Positions 9,916 through 18,067 of a stretch of DNA of 64,000 nucleotides are shown piece after piece. This stretch comes from Zobellia barbeyronii (lineage in GTDB: Bacteria; Bacteroidota; Bacteroidia; Flavobacteriales; Flavobacteriaceae). The first letter of the stretch is position 1; the number at the start of each line of letters is the position of its first letter. Position numbers and translations under genes: made by a program. The notes under the pieces are model-generated. The model did no database searches. It saw only the letters and a list, made by a program, of their open reading frames with translations, and was not told the DNA's origin. Location: contig NZ_JACATN010000004.1 of NCBI RefSeq assembly GCF_018603515.1, positions 434,001 to 498,000 on the forward strand. The letters run 5' to 3'.

Positions 9916-9940
9916 AAACGCTACTTAAAGGCGTTTTTTT
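9916..9940 (+). terminator. Weak terminator-like hairpin after tRNA-Gly
   Basis: The arms AAACGC and GCGTTT enclose a nine-base loop, and the 3' arm runs into a seven-T stretch. The stem is short, so read-through into tRNA-Leu or a processing role is possible. Confidence 0.5.
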
Positions 9941-9962
9941 GTTAAAGACTTTACCAATAGCG

Positions 9963-10046
9963 GCTCGAGTGGTGGAATTGGTAGACACGTTGGACTTAAA
10001 ATCCAATGGACATTAGTCCGTACGGGTTCAAGTCCCGTCTCGAGTA
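9963..10046 (+). tRNA. tRNA-Leu (anticodon TAA)
   Basis: The 84-nt gene has acceptor arms GCTCGAG/CTCGAGT (one G-U pair), D-arm GTGGTGGAATTGGTAGACAC, anticodon stem TTGGA/TCCAA with loop CTTAAAA, a long variable arm typical of class II tRNAs (TGGACATTAGTCCGT), and T-loop TTCAAGT closed by ACGGG/CCCGT. No CCA is encoded. It lies 75 bp after tRNA-Gly and probably shares its transcript. Confidence 0.97.
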
Positions 10047-10049
10047 CTT

Positions 10050-10088
10050 AAACCCTTGTTAATCTTCTGATTTTCAAGGGTTTTTTGT
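10050..10088 (+). terminator. Rho-independent terminator after tRNA-Leu
   Basis: The nine-base arms AAACCCTTG and CAAGGGTTT pair perfectly around a 16-nt loop and lead into a T-rich tract. Confidence 0.8.
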
Positions 10089-10463
10089 TTTTAAATAATT
10101 TTATCCAATTAACTTCTATCTAAGCATTTCCTCTTACCATCTTAACAAGATACATCTCACCAATTGTTTCATGAAATATAAATTTGAGGACAGCTTATTC
10201 AGCAACAATCTTAAATTTTGTAAGATTTTATCTTACAAGAAACTACCACTCTAGAATTTTATATTTTTCACGAAATTCCCGTATTCATTATACTACCTAT
10301 TATTTTTTTTAATAGTATTCCTCTATAAAACAACTACATACATGTTAAAATGACCTACACATTAAGTAAGATAGTATCCCTAAAAGACTACAATAACAAA
10401 ACCTTAACATCATATTCTTGTGATAGCTATGTTTTAGAGTATGTTACCCTCTAAATAAATTTT
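10089..10463. other. Gene-poor AT-rich stretch
   Basis: This 375-bp stretch has no ORF of convincing length on either strand and no RNA gene I recognise. Its only structured element is a 21-bp palindrome at 10218-10238. The rest is AT-rich sequence with frequent stops, likely including the promoter of the short ORF that follows. Confidence 0.6.
10218..10238. repeat. Perfect 21-bp palindrome (9-bp arms, 3-bp spacer)
   Basis: The arms TTGTAAGAT and ATCTTACAA flank TTT. No T-run follows on either strand, so it does not look like a terminator. An operator for a dimeric regulator or a hairpin in an untranslated RNA are both possible. It lies about 225 bp upstream of the short ORF at 10464. Confidence 0.6.
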
Positions 10464-10655
10464 ATGAGGTTATTATATATCAAAAGAAATACAACAACAG
10501 AAAAGCACTATAGCTCTAAAATGGGACCGCTAACCACAAGGGTAACCTCCATTAGGCGCTACTTTTTAGGGTTACCTGTCAATACCCTACAGAAATACCG
10601 TAAGACCTATTACGGAAAAATAAAGAACTATGATGATTGTCAACTCTTTGTCTAA
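10464..10655 (+). CDS. Small basic protein of unknown function
   Basis: The 63-residue frame has no signal peptide or membrane segment. It is rich in lysine, arginine, threonine and tyrosine and ends in a CQLFV tail. The middle (MGPLTTRVTSIRRYFLGLPVNTLQ) reads like protein rather than random frame. From memory, similar short proteins with a 'KYRxTYYG' phrase and a C-terminal cysteine occur in other Flavobacteriaceae, but I cannot confirm this here. The leader before the ATG is AT-rich, as in most genes of this phylum. It lies between the tRNA pair and proC, and its function is unknown. Confidence 0.5.
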   Translation: MRLLYIKRNTTTEKHYSSKMGPLTTRVTSIRRYFLGLPVNTLQKYRKTYYGKIKNYDDCQLFV

Positions 10656-10712
10656 AACAAACCACAAGACTTTACTTTAGAAATTCATAAGTAACCCTTT
10701 AAAAATAAATTC

Positions 10713-11528
10713 ATGAAAGTATTAGTAATCGGAGCCGGAAATATGGGATTAACCTATGCAGAAGGCATGTCTAAATCAAAATTGCTCAAGAAAAAGAACA
10801 TTATGGTATTAGACAGTTCCGAAGAGAAACTGAAAGAACTGAATGAAATAGCACATTTTGATACATTTGACAAACTGGAAGAATGTGTTCCACAAGCTGA
10901 TATTATTTTTATTGCAGTAAAACCCTACCATTCTGCTAAGGTGTTTGAGACTATTAAATCTTTAGTAAATCCTGAGCAAATCTTAATTTCAATCATGGCG
11001 GGTATTACCATAGAGACTATGAAAGAACAGTCTGGCCTGAGTAAAATTGTTCGTGCCATGCCTAACTTGCCTGCAAAAATCGGTAAGGGACTTACTTCTT
11101 ACACAGCATCTAGTGAGGTTTCAAGAATTGAATTATTGACTGTAGAAAGTTTATTGGACACCACTGGAAAATCTATTAGAGTACGAGACGAAAACTTTAT
11201 AGATGCCTCTACTGGTATTTCGGGTAGTGGTCCTGCTTATGTGTTTTATTTTATGCAAAGCATGATGGAGGCTGCCCTGCAAATGGGCTTCTCTAAAAAG
11301 GTATCTAGCGTTCTGGTAAGCGAAACTTTTACAGGTGCTATTGAACTTTTCAATCAAAATAACCTGAGCCCCAACTCTTGGATGGACCGCGTAGCTAGTA
11401 AAGGCGGTACTACACAAGCTGCTCTAGATTCTATGGATGACAATAATGTAAGCGAACTGATTAAAGAAGCAGCTTTTGCTGCCTTTGACCGTGCAGTTGA
11501 ACTTGGTAAAGAAGAGCAGAATGCATAA
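10713..11528 (+). CDS. proC: Pyrroline-5-carboxylate reductase
   Basis: The 271-residue enzyme reduces pyrroline-5-carboxylate to proline, the last step of proline synthesis. The N-terminal Rossmann domain begins VLVIGAGNMG and includes the family segments IFIAVKPYH, LISIMAGIT and VRAMPNLPA. The C-terminal dimerisation domain has GISGSGPAYVF (about residues 170-180) and the catalytic-site region MDRVASKGGTTQAALD. Length is usual. It is the first gene of an overlapping proC-proB-proA operon, and its last 8 bp overlap the start of proB. Confidence 0.96.
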   Translation: MKVLVIGAGNMGLTYAEGMSKSKLLKKKNIMVLDSSEEKLKELNEIAHFDTFDKLEECVPQADIIFIAVKPYHSAKVFETIKSLVNPEQILISIMAGITIETMKEQSGLSKIVRAMPNLPAKIGKGLTSYTASSEVSRIELLTVESLLDTTGKSIRVRDENFIDASTGISGSGPAYVFYFMQSMMEAALQMGFSKKVSSVLVSETFTGAIELFNQNNLSPNSWMDRVASKGGTTQAALDSMDDNNVSELIKEAAFAAFDRAVELGKEEQNA

Positions 11529-12306
11529 AGAACTAATTGTAATAAAGGTTGGCACTAACGTGATGACCAATAAAGACAACCGAATTGTACGTCCGGTATT
11601 GCGCAGACTGGTAGAACAGATTGCAGAACTTTACGAGCGCGGCATTCAAACTATTTTAGTATCCTCTGGTTCAGTAATTGCCGGTAAAGAGGTTTTGGGT
11701 AACTCTACTATTGAAAATGACACGCAAAGAAGGCAGGTGTATTCTGCTATTGGACAACCGCGAATGATGCGTTTGTATTATAATATTTTTCATGATTACG
11801 GCTTAAAATGTGCTCAGGTACTACCCACTAAACGTGATTTTAGTCCTGGTGTGCATCGTGAAAACATGATCAAATGTTGTGAAGGATTACTTGCCGAAGG
11901 TGTCGTTCCAATTGCTAATGAAGATGATGCCGTTTCGGTCACCATGTCCATGTTTTCGGACAATGATGAGTTGGCTAGCCTAATCGCGCAGTTAATGAAT
12001 GCGGACAAGCTTATAATTCTAACGGATATTGATGGCCTTTATACAGGAAATCCGAATTCTAAGACCAGTGATCTTGTGGAACACGTAAACCCTGAAGAAA
12101 ACCTTGATAAGTACATTCAAGATAACAATAAACAAGCCGGCGAAGGTAGAGGAGGCATGGGCTCTAAACTAGATTATGCTCAACAAGCAGCGGCCAACAG
12201 CATACTAACTTATATTGCTAATGGCAAAAAAGACCGTACGATAATAGATATTATAGACGGAAAAAATGTGGGTACCCGAGTAGCCCTAGAAAAACAAGAA
12301 GTATAA
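11521..12306 (+). CDS. proB: Glutamate 5-kinase (short form, no PUA domain)
   Basis: The enzyme phosphorylates glutamate in the first committed step of proline synthesis. I place the start at the ATG at 11521 (MHKELIVIKVGTN, 261 aa). The longer frame from 11476 only extends into proC. The amino-acid kinase fold is complete: VIKVGTNVMT, VSSGSV, the proline/glutamate site around PIANEDDAVSV, and LTDIDGLYTGNP. The roughly 100-residue PUA domain of the E. coli enzyme is absent, which is common in Bacteroidota. Stop and start with proA abut (stop ends at 12306, proA begins at 12307), which points to translational coupling. Confidence 0.95.
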   Translation: MHKELIVIKVGTNVMTNKDNRIVRPVLRRLVEQIAELYERGIQTILVSSGSVIAGKEVLGNSTIENDTQRRQVYSAIGQPRMMRLYYNIFHDYGLKCAQVLPTKRDFSPGVHRENMIKCCEGLLAEGVVPIANEDDAVSVTMSMFSDNDELASLIAQLMNADKLIILTDIDGLYTGNPNSKTSDLVEHVNPEENLDKYIQDNNKQAGEGRGGMGSKLDYAQQAAANSILTYIANGKKDRTIIDIIDGKNVGTRVALEKQEV

Positions 12307-13506
12307 ATGAAGTTAATTACAACTGACATAAAGAACAAGGTACTAGAATCTATGGCCCGTATTCTGGACGACAACCGCACAGAACTACTGGAAGCCAATA
12401 AAAAGGATTTAGACCTTTTCAACAAAGATGATCATGCCCTCTATGAACGATTAATCGTAGACGACAAGAAAATTGAAGAAATGATTGGGGCTGTGAAAAA
12501 AGTACACTCCCAAGAAGATCCAGTGGGTAAAGAAATTTCTAACGAAGATTTACCGAACGGCTTAAAAGTATTAAACAAAACAGCTCCTTTCGGGACTATT
12601 ATGATTATTTATGAGTCCCGCCCTGATGTTACCGTTGAGGCTGCCGTACTAGCCTTTAAGGCTAATAATAAAATCCTTTTAAAAGGAGGAAAAGAAGCAC
12701 TGCATAGCAACACGGCCCTTGTCGATTTTTGGCACCGTGCCCTTAAAGAAAATGGACTTTCAACAGATTACATTCAATTGTTGAATATGAACCGTCAAGA
12801 AACCCAAGCGTTCTTAAAAAATCCTGGTCAGAAATTAGATTTAATAGTCCCCAGAGGTGGCGAACGACTAATAGCTTTCGTAAAAGAGCATGCCAAATGC
12901 GCTGTACTAGTTAGTGGCAGAGGAAATAATTTTTTATACGTCGATAAACAGTCAAATTGGGAAATGAGCCTAAAAGTCATTCTAAATGCAAAGACTACAA
13001 AAATATCCGCATGCAACGCTTTAGACAAAATCCTTATTCATATAGACCTTGATGATTATCATCAAAAAATGGTAGATCTCGCAAATATGCTGAAAGCTAA
13101 TGGAGTAAGCCTTTTGGTTGATGAAGAAGCGAAAAGAGTTCTTCAGGACGAGCCTCTAATTCCAGCAGCCTCGGTTTGGAAAGAAGAATTTCTCGCTTTG
13201 AAGTGCTGCATTGGTACCGTAAGCAAAACCGAAGAGGCCATTGAAACCATCAATGAACATTCAGGGGGACATTCTGCCACCATCATGACCAAAAACAAAG
13301 AGACGGCAAAATTGTTTATGGAGCAAGTAGACTGCGCAGCCGTATATCAAAATGCATCCACCCGCTTTACTGATGGCGGTCAAATGGGTGTTGGAGCAGA
13401 ATTGGCAATCAGCACAGATAAATTGCACCACCGAGGTCCGTTGGGCCTCAATGAACTGGTCACCAATAAGTATTATATTTTTGGCGAAGGCCAAATAAGG
13501 GAATAA
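12307..13506 (+). CDS. proA: Glutamate-5-semialdehyde dehydrogenase
   Basis: The 399-residue enzyme reduces glutamyl-5-phosphate to glutamate semialdehyde, which cyclises to the ProC substrate. It belongs to the aldehyde dehydrogenase superfamily. Visible family features are PFGTIMIIYESRPDVTVEAA (about residues 95-114), the NADPH-site segment LIVPRGGERL, the catalytic cysteine in ISACNALDK (about residue 237), and the ending TDGGQMGVGAELAIST followed by GPLGLNELVT. It closes the three-gene proline operon and is followed by a strong terminator. Confidence 0.96.
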   Translation: MKLITTDIKNKVLESMARILDDNRTELLEANKKDLDLFNKDDHALYERLIVDDKKIEEMIGAVKKVHSQEDPVGKEISNEDLPNGLKVLNKTAPFGTIMIIYESRPDVTVEAAVLAFKANNKILLKGGKEALHSNTALVDFWHRALKENGLSTDYIQLLNMNRQETQAFLKNPGQKLDLIVPRGGERLIAFVKEHAKCAVLVSGRGNNFLYVDKQSNWEMSLKVILNAKTTKISACNALDKILIHIDLDDYHQKMVDLANMLKANGVSLLVDEEAKRVLQDEPLIPAASVWKEEFLALKCCIGTVSKTEEAIETINEHSGGHSATIMTKNKETAKLFMEQVDCAAVYQNASTRFTDGGQMGVGAELAISTDKLHHRGPLGLNELVTNKYYIFGEGQIRE

Positions 13507-13582
13507 GCGATATTCTTATTATTTTTCAGTTTGAAAAATATTGAAAAAACACTTTAATTCCAACAAACCTAGTTTTCTAAAT

Positions 13583-13624
13583 GCCCTCTTTGGCGCAAAC
13601 GCTAAAGGGGGCTCTTTTTTTACT
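13583..13624 (+). terminator. Rho-independent terminator of the pro operon
   Basis: Thirteen-base arms, GCCCTCTTTGGCG and CGCTAAAGGGGGC, pair fully if two G-U pairs are allowed. The loop is AAA(C) and a long T-run follows. Confidence 0.9.
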
Positions 13625-13752
13625 TTATTAACCATATTGCATACTTAACAAAAGACAGGGTGACCAGAAATTTCTTACATTTTATCGAAAAAATCAGTGT
13701 ATTTTATATTTTAAACCGTTCTTGTTTGTATACCAAAGCAAAAAATTAACCA

Positions 13753-13779
13753 CGAGAAGCTCCCAAAAATGGGACCTCG
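13753..13779 (+). promoter_or_regulatory. Leader hairpin before the 98-aa gene
   Basis: CGAG and CTCG form an outer stem, and TCCCA/TGGGA around AAAA form an inner stem, with an asymmetric internal loop (AAGC opposite C). It ends 17 nt before the ATG at 13797. It may be a folded 5' leader; no known riboswitch is recognised. Confidence 0.35.
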
Positions 13780-13796
13780 CCCTTAATTAAAGCAAT

Positions 13797-14093
13797 ATGG
13801 CTTCAAATTCTACAGAAACACCAAATCAAGTTAAAAAATCAAAACCCACTAATTCTACAGATAAATTAGTGGAGAAACTTTACTTATTAAAACAAAAGTT
13901 TCAATCCTCTTATTATGGTAACTCAGACGGGAGAAAATATGAGAAAGCTCGCAATTTCAATATTAGATTAAGCAATATCTTATTTGAAGCCAATCAAATG
14001 GCCACAAAACTGGAGCTAATTCCAAGCAACAGCCATCTTACCATCAATTCAGAAATTCAAAAGCTAGAAAAAGAGTTGAACGAGCTTATCTAA
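13797..14093 (+). CDS. Small hydrophilic protein of unknown function
   Basis: The 98-residue frame has no signal peptide and no membrane segment. Residues 1-25 are polar and low in complexity (Ser, Thr, Asn, Lys). From about residue 24 the pattern of leucines and charged residues (DKLVEKLYLLKQKF, SEIQKLEKELNELI) suggests helices and possibly a coiled coil at the C-terminus. I recognise no family. It stands between the terminator of the pro operon and a SanA-like gene 56 bp downstream, and it has a possible hairpin in its leader. It could be cotranscribed with the SanA-like gene. Confidence 0.55.
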   Translation: MASNSTETPNQVKKSKPTNSTDKLVEKLYLLKQKFQSSYYGNSDGRKYEKARNFNIRLSNILFEANQMATKLELIPSNSHLTINSEIQKLEKELNELI

Positions 14094-14149
14094 TAGAAGA
14101 TACTCATAGACTTTCTTTTACCTATATTTATAGCTTACTTAAAAATTAT

Positions 14150-14785
14150 ATGAGAAAAAGGTACTATAAGATTGGTGGAGTCCTTGTGCTTGCCCTTTTT
14201 CTTTTTATTCTATTGTGTGATTTCATCATAAGCTCATCTGCAAAAGGCAAAACCTTTTCAGATCCAAATGAAATCCCTAAAAATAGAGTGGGCTTGGTAC
14301 TTGGAACTTCAAAAAAATTAATTGGAGGACTTCCAAACCCTTACTATACTTATCGTATTAATGCTACCATAGAACTTTACAAATCTAAGAAAATAGACTT
14401 TGTATTGGTTAGTGGTGACAATGGCACACGTTATTATAACGAACCCAATACTTTTAAAAAGGACTTAATATCCAAAGGCATTCCATCTGAAAAAATCTTT
14501 TTAGATTTTGCTGGTTTTAGAACCTTAGACTCCATGGTGCGGGCCAAAGAAGTTTTTGGACTAAATAATGTTACTGTAATTTCTCAAGAATTCCATAATC
14601 AGAGGGCTATCTATCTAGCTGAAAAAAAGGGCTTAAACGCTATTGGTTATAATGCTAAGAGCATAATAGGCACCCAAGGTCTTAAAGTACATTTACGCGA
14701 ATATTTAGCAAGAGTAAAAGTTTTCATTGACTTGGTACTCAACATTCAACCCAAGTTTTTTGGTGAGCGGGTTGAAATAAAATAG
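14150..14785 (+). CDS. SanA/YdcF-family (DUF218) membrane-anchored protein
   Basis: The 211-residue product has one N-terminal membrane helix (about residues 8-28) and an outward-facing DUF218 domain. Family features include GLVLGTSKKLIGGLPNPYYTYRI, LVSGDNG, DFAGFRTLDSMVRAKEVFG and ISQEFHNQRAIYLA. These match SanA, whose loss in enteric bacteria affects envelope permeability to vancomycin. The biochemical activity of the family is not settled. Length is normal. It lies between a small unknown gene and an Nramp-family gene, with short gaps on both sides. Confidence 0.88.
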   Translation: MRKRYYKIGGVLVLALFLFILLCDFIISSSAKGKTFSDPNEIPKNRVGLVLGTSKKLIGGLPNPYYTYRINATIELYKSKKIDFVLVSGDNGTRYYNEPNTFKKDLISKGIPSEKIFLDFAGFRTLDSMVRAKEVFGLNNVTVISQEFHNQRAIYLAEKKGLNAIGYNAKSIIGTQGLKVHLREYLARVKVFIDLVLNIQPKFFGERVEIK

Positions 14786-14827
14786 CATCTCTTTTCCATT
14801 TAAAAGACTTATTTTGGCTTCCTTAAT

Positions 14828-16090
14828 TTGTCTTACGTGTCAAAACTAAAAATCCTTTTAAAAAATCTTGGACCAGGTCTATTGTTCGCCAGTATGGCAA
14901 TAGGTACATCTCACTTGGTGCTTTCTACAAAAGCAGGGGCACAATATGGTTGGTTAATGGCTATACCTATTATTTTAGCTAACATTTTTAAGTATCCATT
15001 TTTTGAGTTTGGCGTGAGATATACCAACGTAACTGGAAAGACCCTCATAGAAGGCTATCTTAATCGCGGTAAAGGTTATCTGTGGTTCTACGGACTAATT
15101 ACCCTTGTAACTATTTTTACCATCTTAGCGGCCTTGTACACTGTAACGGCTGGGCTATTCATTAATCTTTTTCAGATACCGGAAGTTTACATCAACTATA
15201 TTTCTCTGGCTCTTTTCGCTTTTATAAGTCTCTTATTGATTATTGGTAAATACAAATTTATGGAAGTCTCTTTAAAATTTGTTGTTACCGTATTATTCTT
15301 AGCCCTTCTTATTACAACTGTGGTAGTTATATTTAAAGGACCAGTAGATAAAGTTCCCAATTTTACGCCACCCCAAATTTTTAACAACATGGGAATTCTT
15401 TTTCTCATTAGTTTAATGGGATGGATGCCTACAACTGTTGAAGCTTCTAGCTGGGTGAGCTTATGGAGCGTTGAAAAATGGAAGACACAACCCAAGCCTT
15501 CTCTCCGTGAATCTTTACAAGAATTTAAAGTTGGTTATTTTACGACTTCCCTATTAGCGTTATTCTTTCTAACCATTGGCTGCATGACACTATATGGTAC
15601 GAACACTGCATTAAGCGGAAATGCCGTAACCTTTGCTGATCAGATTGTGCAATTGTTTACAACCCATATAGGTCCATGGGCCTACATTCTTATAGCTATT
15701 GCTGCTTTTGCCACGATGTTCAGTACTTGTATGACCGCACATGATGCGCTGGCTAGAGTTAGTATAGATATTACGGGCCTTTTGTTTTCGGACTTAAAAC
15801 TATCGGGAAACAAACAAATTTTCGCTGTAGGTGTACTTCTTTTAGCCTGTATAAACTTTACAGTGGTAAGCGTTTTTAAATCTAATATGGGGCAATTAGT
15901 AGCACTAGCTACTTTTGTTTCTTTTGTAGTTGCACCTATCGTAGGGTATATGAACCTAAAAAATGTAATGAGCGAAGAAATACCTATTGCAGACAGACCA
16001 AAAAAACCGCTACAAATACTGACGTATTTAGGTATACTATTCCTATCGTTATTTTCTATCTACTATTTTTGGATAGTCATCTTTGAATAA
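14828..16090 (+). CDS. Nramp-family transporter with non-canonical metal-site motifs
   Basis: The 420-residue membrane protein has about eleven helices and begins with the family pattern LKNLGPGLLFA. The start is TTG at 14828: a stop lies nine codons upstream and no ATG intervenes. In classical Nramp transporters helix 1 carries DPGN and helix 6 carries a methionine-proline-histidine motif that together hold Mn2+ or Fe2+. Here the matching positions read GTSH and MPT (MAIGTSHLVLSTKAGAQYG; GWMPTTVEAS). The aspartate and asparagine ligands are therefore changed, while the methionine seems kept. The substrate may differ, for example Mg2+ as in NRMT relatives or something else. The fold assignment is firm and the substrate is unknown. 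Confidence 0.88.
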   Translation: MSYVSKLKILLKNLGPGLLFASMAIGTSHLVLSTKAGAQYGWLMAIPIILANIFKYPFFEFGVRYTNVTGKTLIEGYLNRGKGYLWFYGLITLVTIFTILAALYTVTAGLFINLFQIPEVYINYISLALFAFISLLLIIGKYKFMEVSLKFVVTVLFLALLITTVVVIFKGPVDKVPNFTPPQIFNNMGILFLISLMGWMPTTVEASSWVSLWSVEKWKTQPKPSLRESLQEFKVGYFTTSLLALFFLTIGCMTLYGTNTALSGNAVTFADQIVQLFTTHIGPWAYILIAIAAFATMFSTCMTAHDALARVSIDITGLLFSDLKLSGNKQIFAVGVLLLACINFTVVSVFKSNMGQLVALATFVSFVVAPIVGYMNLKNVMSEEIPIADRPKKPLQILTYLGILFLSLFSIYYFWIVIFE

Positions 16091-16117
16091 AAAAACCTCA
16101 AAAAACCAATACTTAGG

Positions 16118-18058
16118 TTATTGACTAATAGCATCATAATTATCAATTACAAAAAGTGTTCTAAGATTTTGCTTGTGAAGAAAATCTAAGCAATACACCC
16201 CATTAGTACAGTTATTGATAATTTTTTCCTCTCCGTAACCAACTGCCTTAGTTATGTTCTCACTTGACACACCATTTGACAATAGATAAGCTTTAATAGC
16301 CTGAGATCGTTTTTCGGATATTCGTTTGTTAGAACTACTTCCACCTTTACTATCTGTGTGGGTCTCTATTGAAATTCTAAGTTCAGGGAATTTTTTAATA
16401 GCATCTACAACCTTATCCAACTCTGCGGTCATTGCTATATTAACGTTACTCTTACCTGTTTCAAAAAAGAAATTGTTAACATTATTCAATACCTTTTTCC
16501 CTTCTTTCTCTTTTACAATATCACTTAGGGAAGCCAATTGCACCTGTAATGGTGCTTTCTGCAACTCCTCTAATTCTTTAGGATTGTATGTTTCTCTAAA
16601 AGTCGAATACCCATCTTTGATCATCTCCATAGAAACTATATCCGTATAAGGTATTTCCACTTGATATGTACCGTCTTCCTTGGTAAACATTTGACTAAGA
16701 AGACCTCCATTATTATCAAGAACTTTTACTTCAACTCCGGCAATAGGTTCATCATATTGAGGCTTCACAACTTTACCTTTGAAGATAAGAGTACGTGGAC
16801 CTGGTTTGGCAGCAACTTTAAAACCATAGATATCATCATTACCTTTACCACCTGGTCTATTAGACGAAAAATAACCCATTAGCTCATGACCCTCTCCTGG
16901 GCGTATGACAAAACCAAATTCGTCGTATTTTGAGTTTATCCCTTCGCCTAAGTTTACAGGAATACTAAAAGTATTATCTGGCTGTATATTACTACGATAT
17001 ACATCCATACCTCCAACACCATAGAAAACATCAGATGAAAAGAAGAGACTATTATCGTAAACAAAAGGCGCTATCTCATTCCCTGGTGTATTGATTCTTG
17101 GCCCCATATTAATAGGTTCTGACATTACCTGACCATTGTTGGTCACTACATAATACAGGTCAGTTCCGCCATAACTATCTTCAAAATTAGCTGCGAAATA
17201 TAATCTTTCATTTTCATCATCGTAGAACGGATAATAAAAAGAAGTGCTCAAATCTTTCAATAAAAATCTAAAAAGACCTCCTTCATACGCCATACCAATA
17301 GCCAATGCATTCTTTCCTTTTTCATCAAAAGCTAGGTTCTTACCCTTGGCATTAGACAACACATAATAGGTACCTCCCGTTGTACTGGAATAGAAAGGTG
17401 TAGATTTATGAAAAGGAGAATCAGGTACCCCTTTATAAACACTTACGTTTCCTATGTTACCACCTTTTTCAATATCTGCTTCGTAAATATCTAAATACGA
17501 TTCCCCGGAAGGACCATAAATACGTTTTGACTTGTTTTTTCGCCCACTACTAAACAATAGTTTATCATCATGAAATGCAGGAGAGAAATCAGAAAACTCG
17601 CTATTACCAGTTAAGGTGAAAATAAAAAATCCAGCGGATTCCGTTTCTTTTTTATCAAACAATAGGTAGTTAAATTCCGCATTTTGTACCAATTCACTCT
17701 CAAGTGAATTGCTCTTAGATTTTAAAAATGCCTTAACTCTTTCTTGCTCGGAAATTTTAGCCAAACTCTGTAACATCTTATTAAAGCGATGTGCAGACAT
17801 TATAGTATCATTCTTGTTAATGTCAAGATATAATTTCGAGGCCTTATTGTACTCTCCCGTTTGAAAATAGGAATCGGCTAAGTTCAAAAGCTGATTGTTA
17901 GTAATGAACTTACCTTGTTGCATTTGTTTGTTATACTCAATAATAGCATCATCATAGGCATAACTATAAAAATAATTATCGGCCTTAGATGTCACTTCTT
18001 GTCCATAAGAAAACCCTACGGCCAATGCAAAAAATAATATGAAGATTCTGAATTTCAT
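16118..18058 (-). CDS. OmpA-family protein with TPR and PD40 repeats, linked to PorP/SprF
   Basis: The 646-residue secreted protein has an N-terminal signal peptide (about 19 residues, ending SYG). TPR-like helices cover about residues 25-125. A PD40/WD40-like beta-propeller covers about 145-415 (repeats such as LLFSSGRKNKSKRIYG, LYFAANFEDSYGGTDLY and LFFSSDVFYGVGGMDVY). A carboxypeptidase-regulatory-like beta-sandwich covers about 425-505, and an OmpA domain about 525-640 (FFETGKSNV, IETHTDSKGG, NKRISEKRSQAIKAYL). This is the layout of PorE-like proteins that tie type IX secretion parts to peptidoglycan. It is the last gene of a three-gene set, 9 bp behind the PorP/SprF gene. Confidence 0.88.
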   Translation of the reverse strand: MKFRIFILFFALAVGFSYGQEVTSKADNYFYSYAYDDAIIEYNKQMQQGKFITNNQLLNLADSYFQTGEYNKASKLYLDINKNDTIMSAHRFNKMLQSLAKISEQERVKAFLKSKSNSLESELVQNAEFNYLLFDKKETESAGFFIFTLTGNSEFSDFSPAFHDDKLLFSSGRKNKSKRIYGPSGESYLDIYEADIEKGGNIGNVSVYKGVPDSPFHKSTPFYSSTTGGTYYVLSNAKGKNLAFDEKGKNALAIGMAYEGGLFRFLLKDLSTSFYYPFYDDENERLYFAANFEDSYGGTDLYYVVTNNGQVMSEPINMGPRINTPGNEIAPFVYDNSLFFSSDVFYGVGGMDVYRSNIQPDNTFSIPVNLGEGINSKYDEFGFVIRPGEGHELMGYFSSNRPGGKGNDDIYGFKVAAKPGPRTLIFKGKVVKPQYDEPIAGVEVKVLDNNGGLLSQMFTKEDGTYQVEIPYTDIVSMEMIKDGYSTFRETYNPKELEELQKAPLQVQLASLSDIVKEKEGKKVLNNVNNFFFETGKSNVNIAMTAELDKVVDAIKKFPELRISIETHTDSKGGSSSNKRISEKRSQAIKAYLLSNGVSSENITKAVGYGEEKIINNCTNGVYCLDFLHKQNLRTLFVIDNYDAISQ

Positions 18059-18067
18059 AGTCTAATA

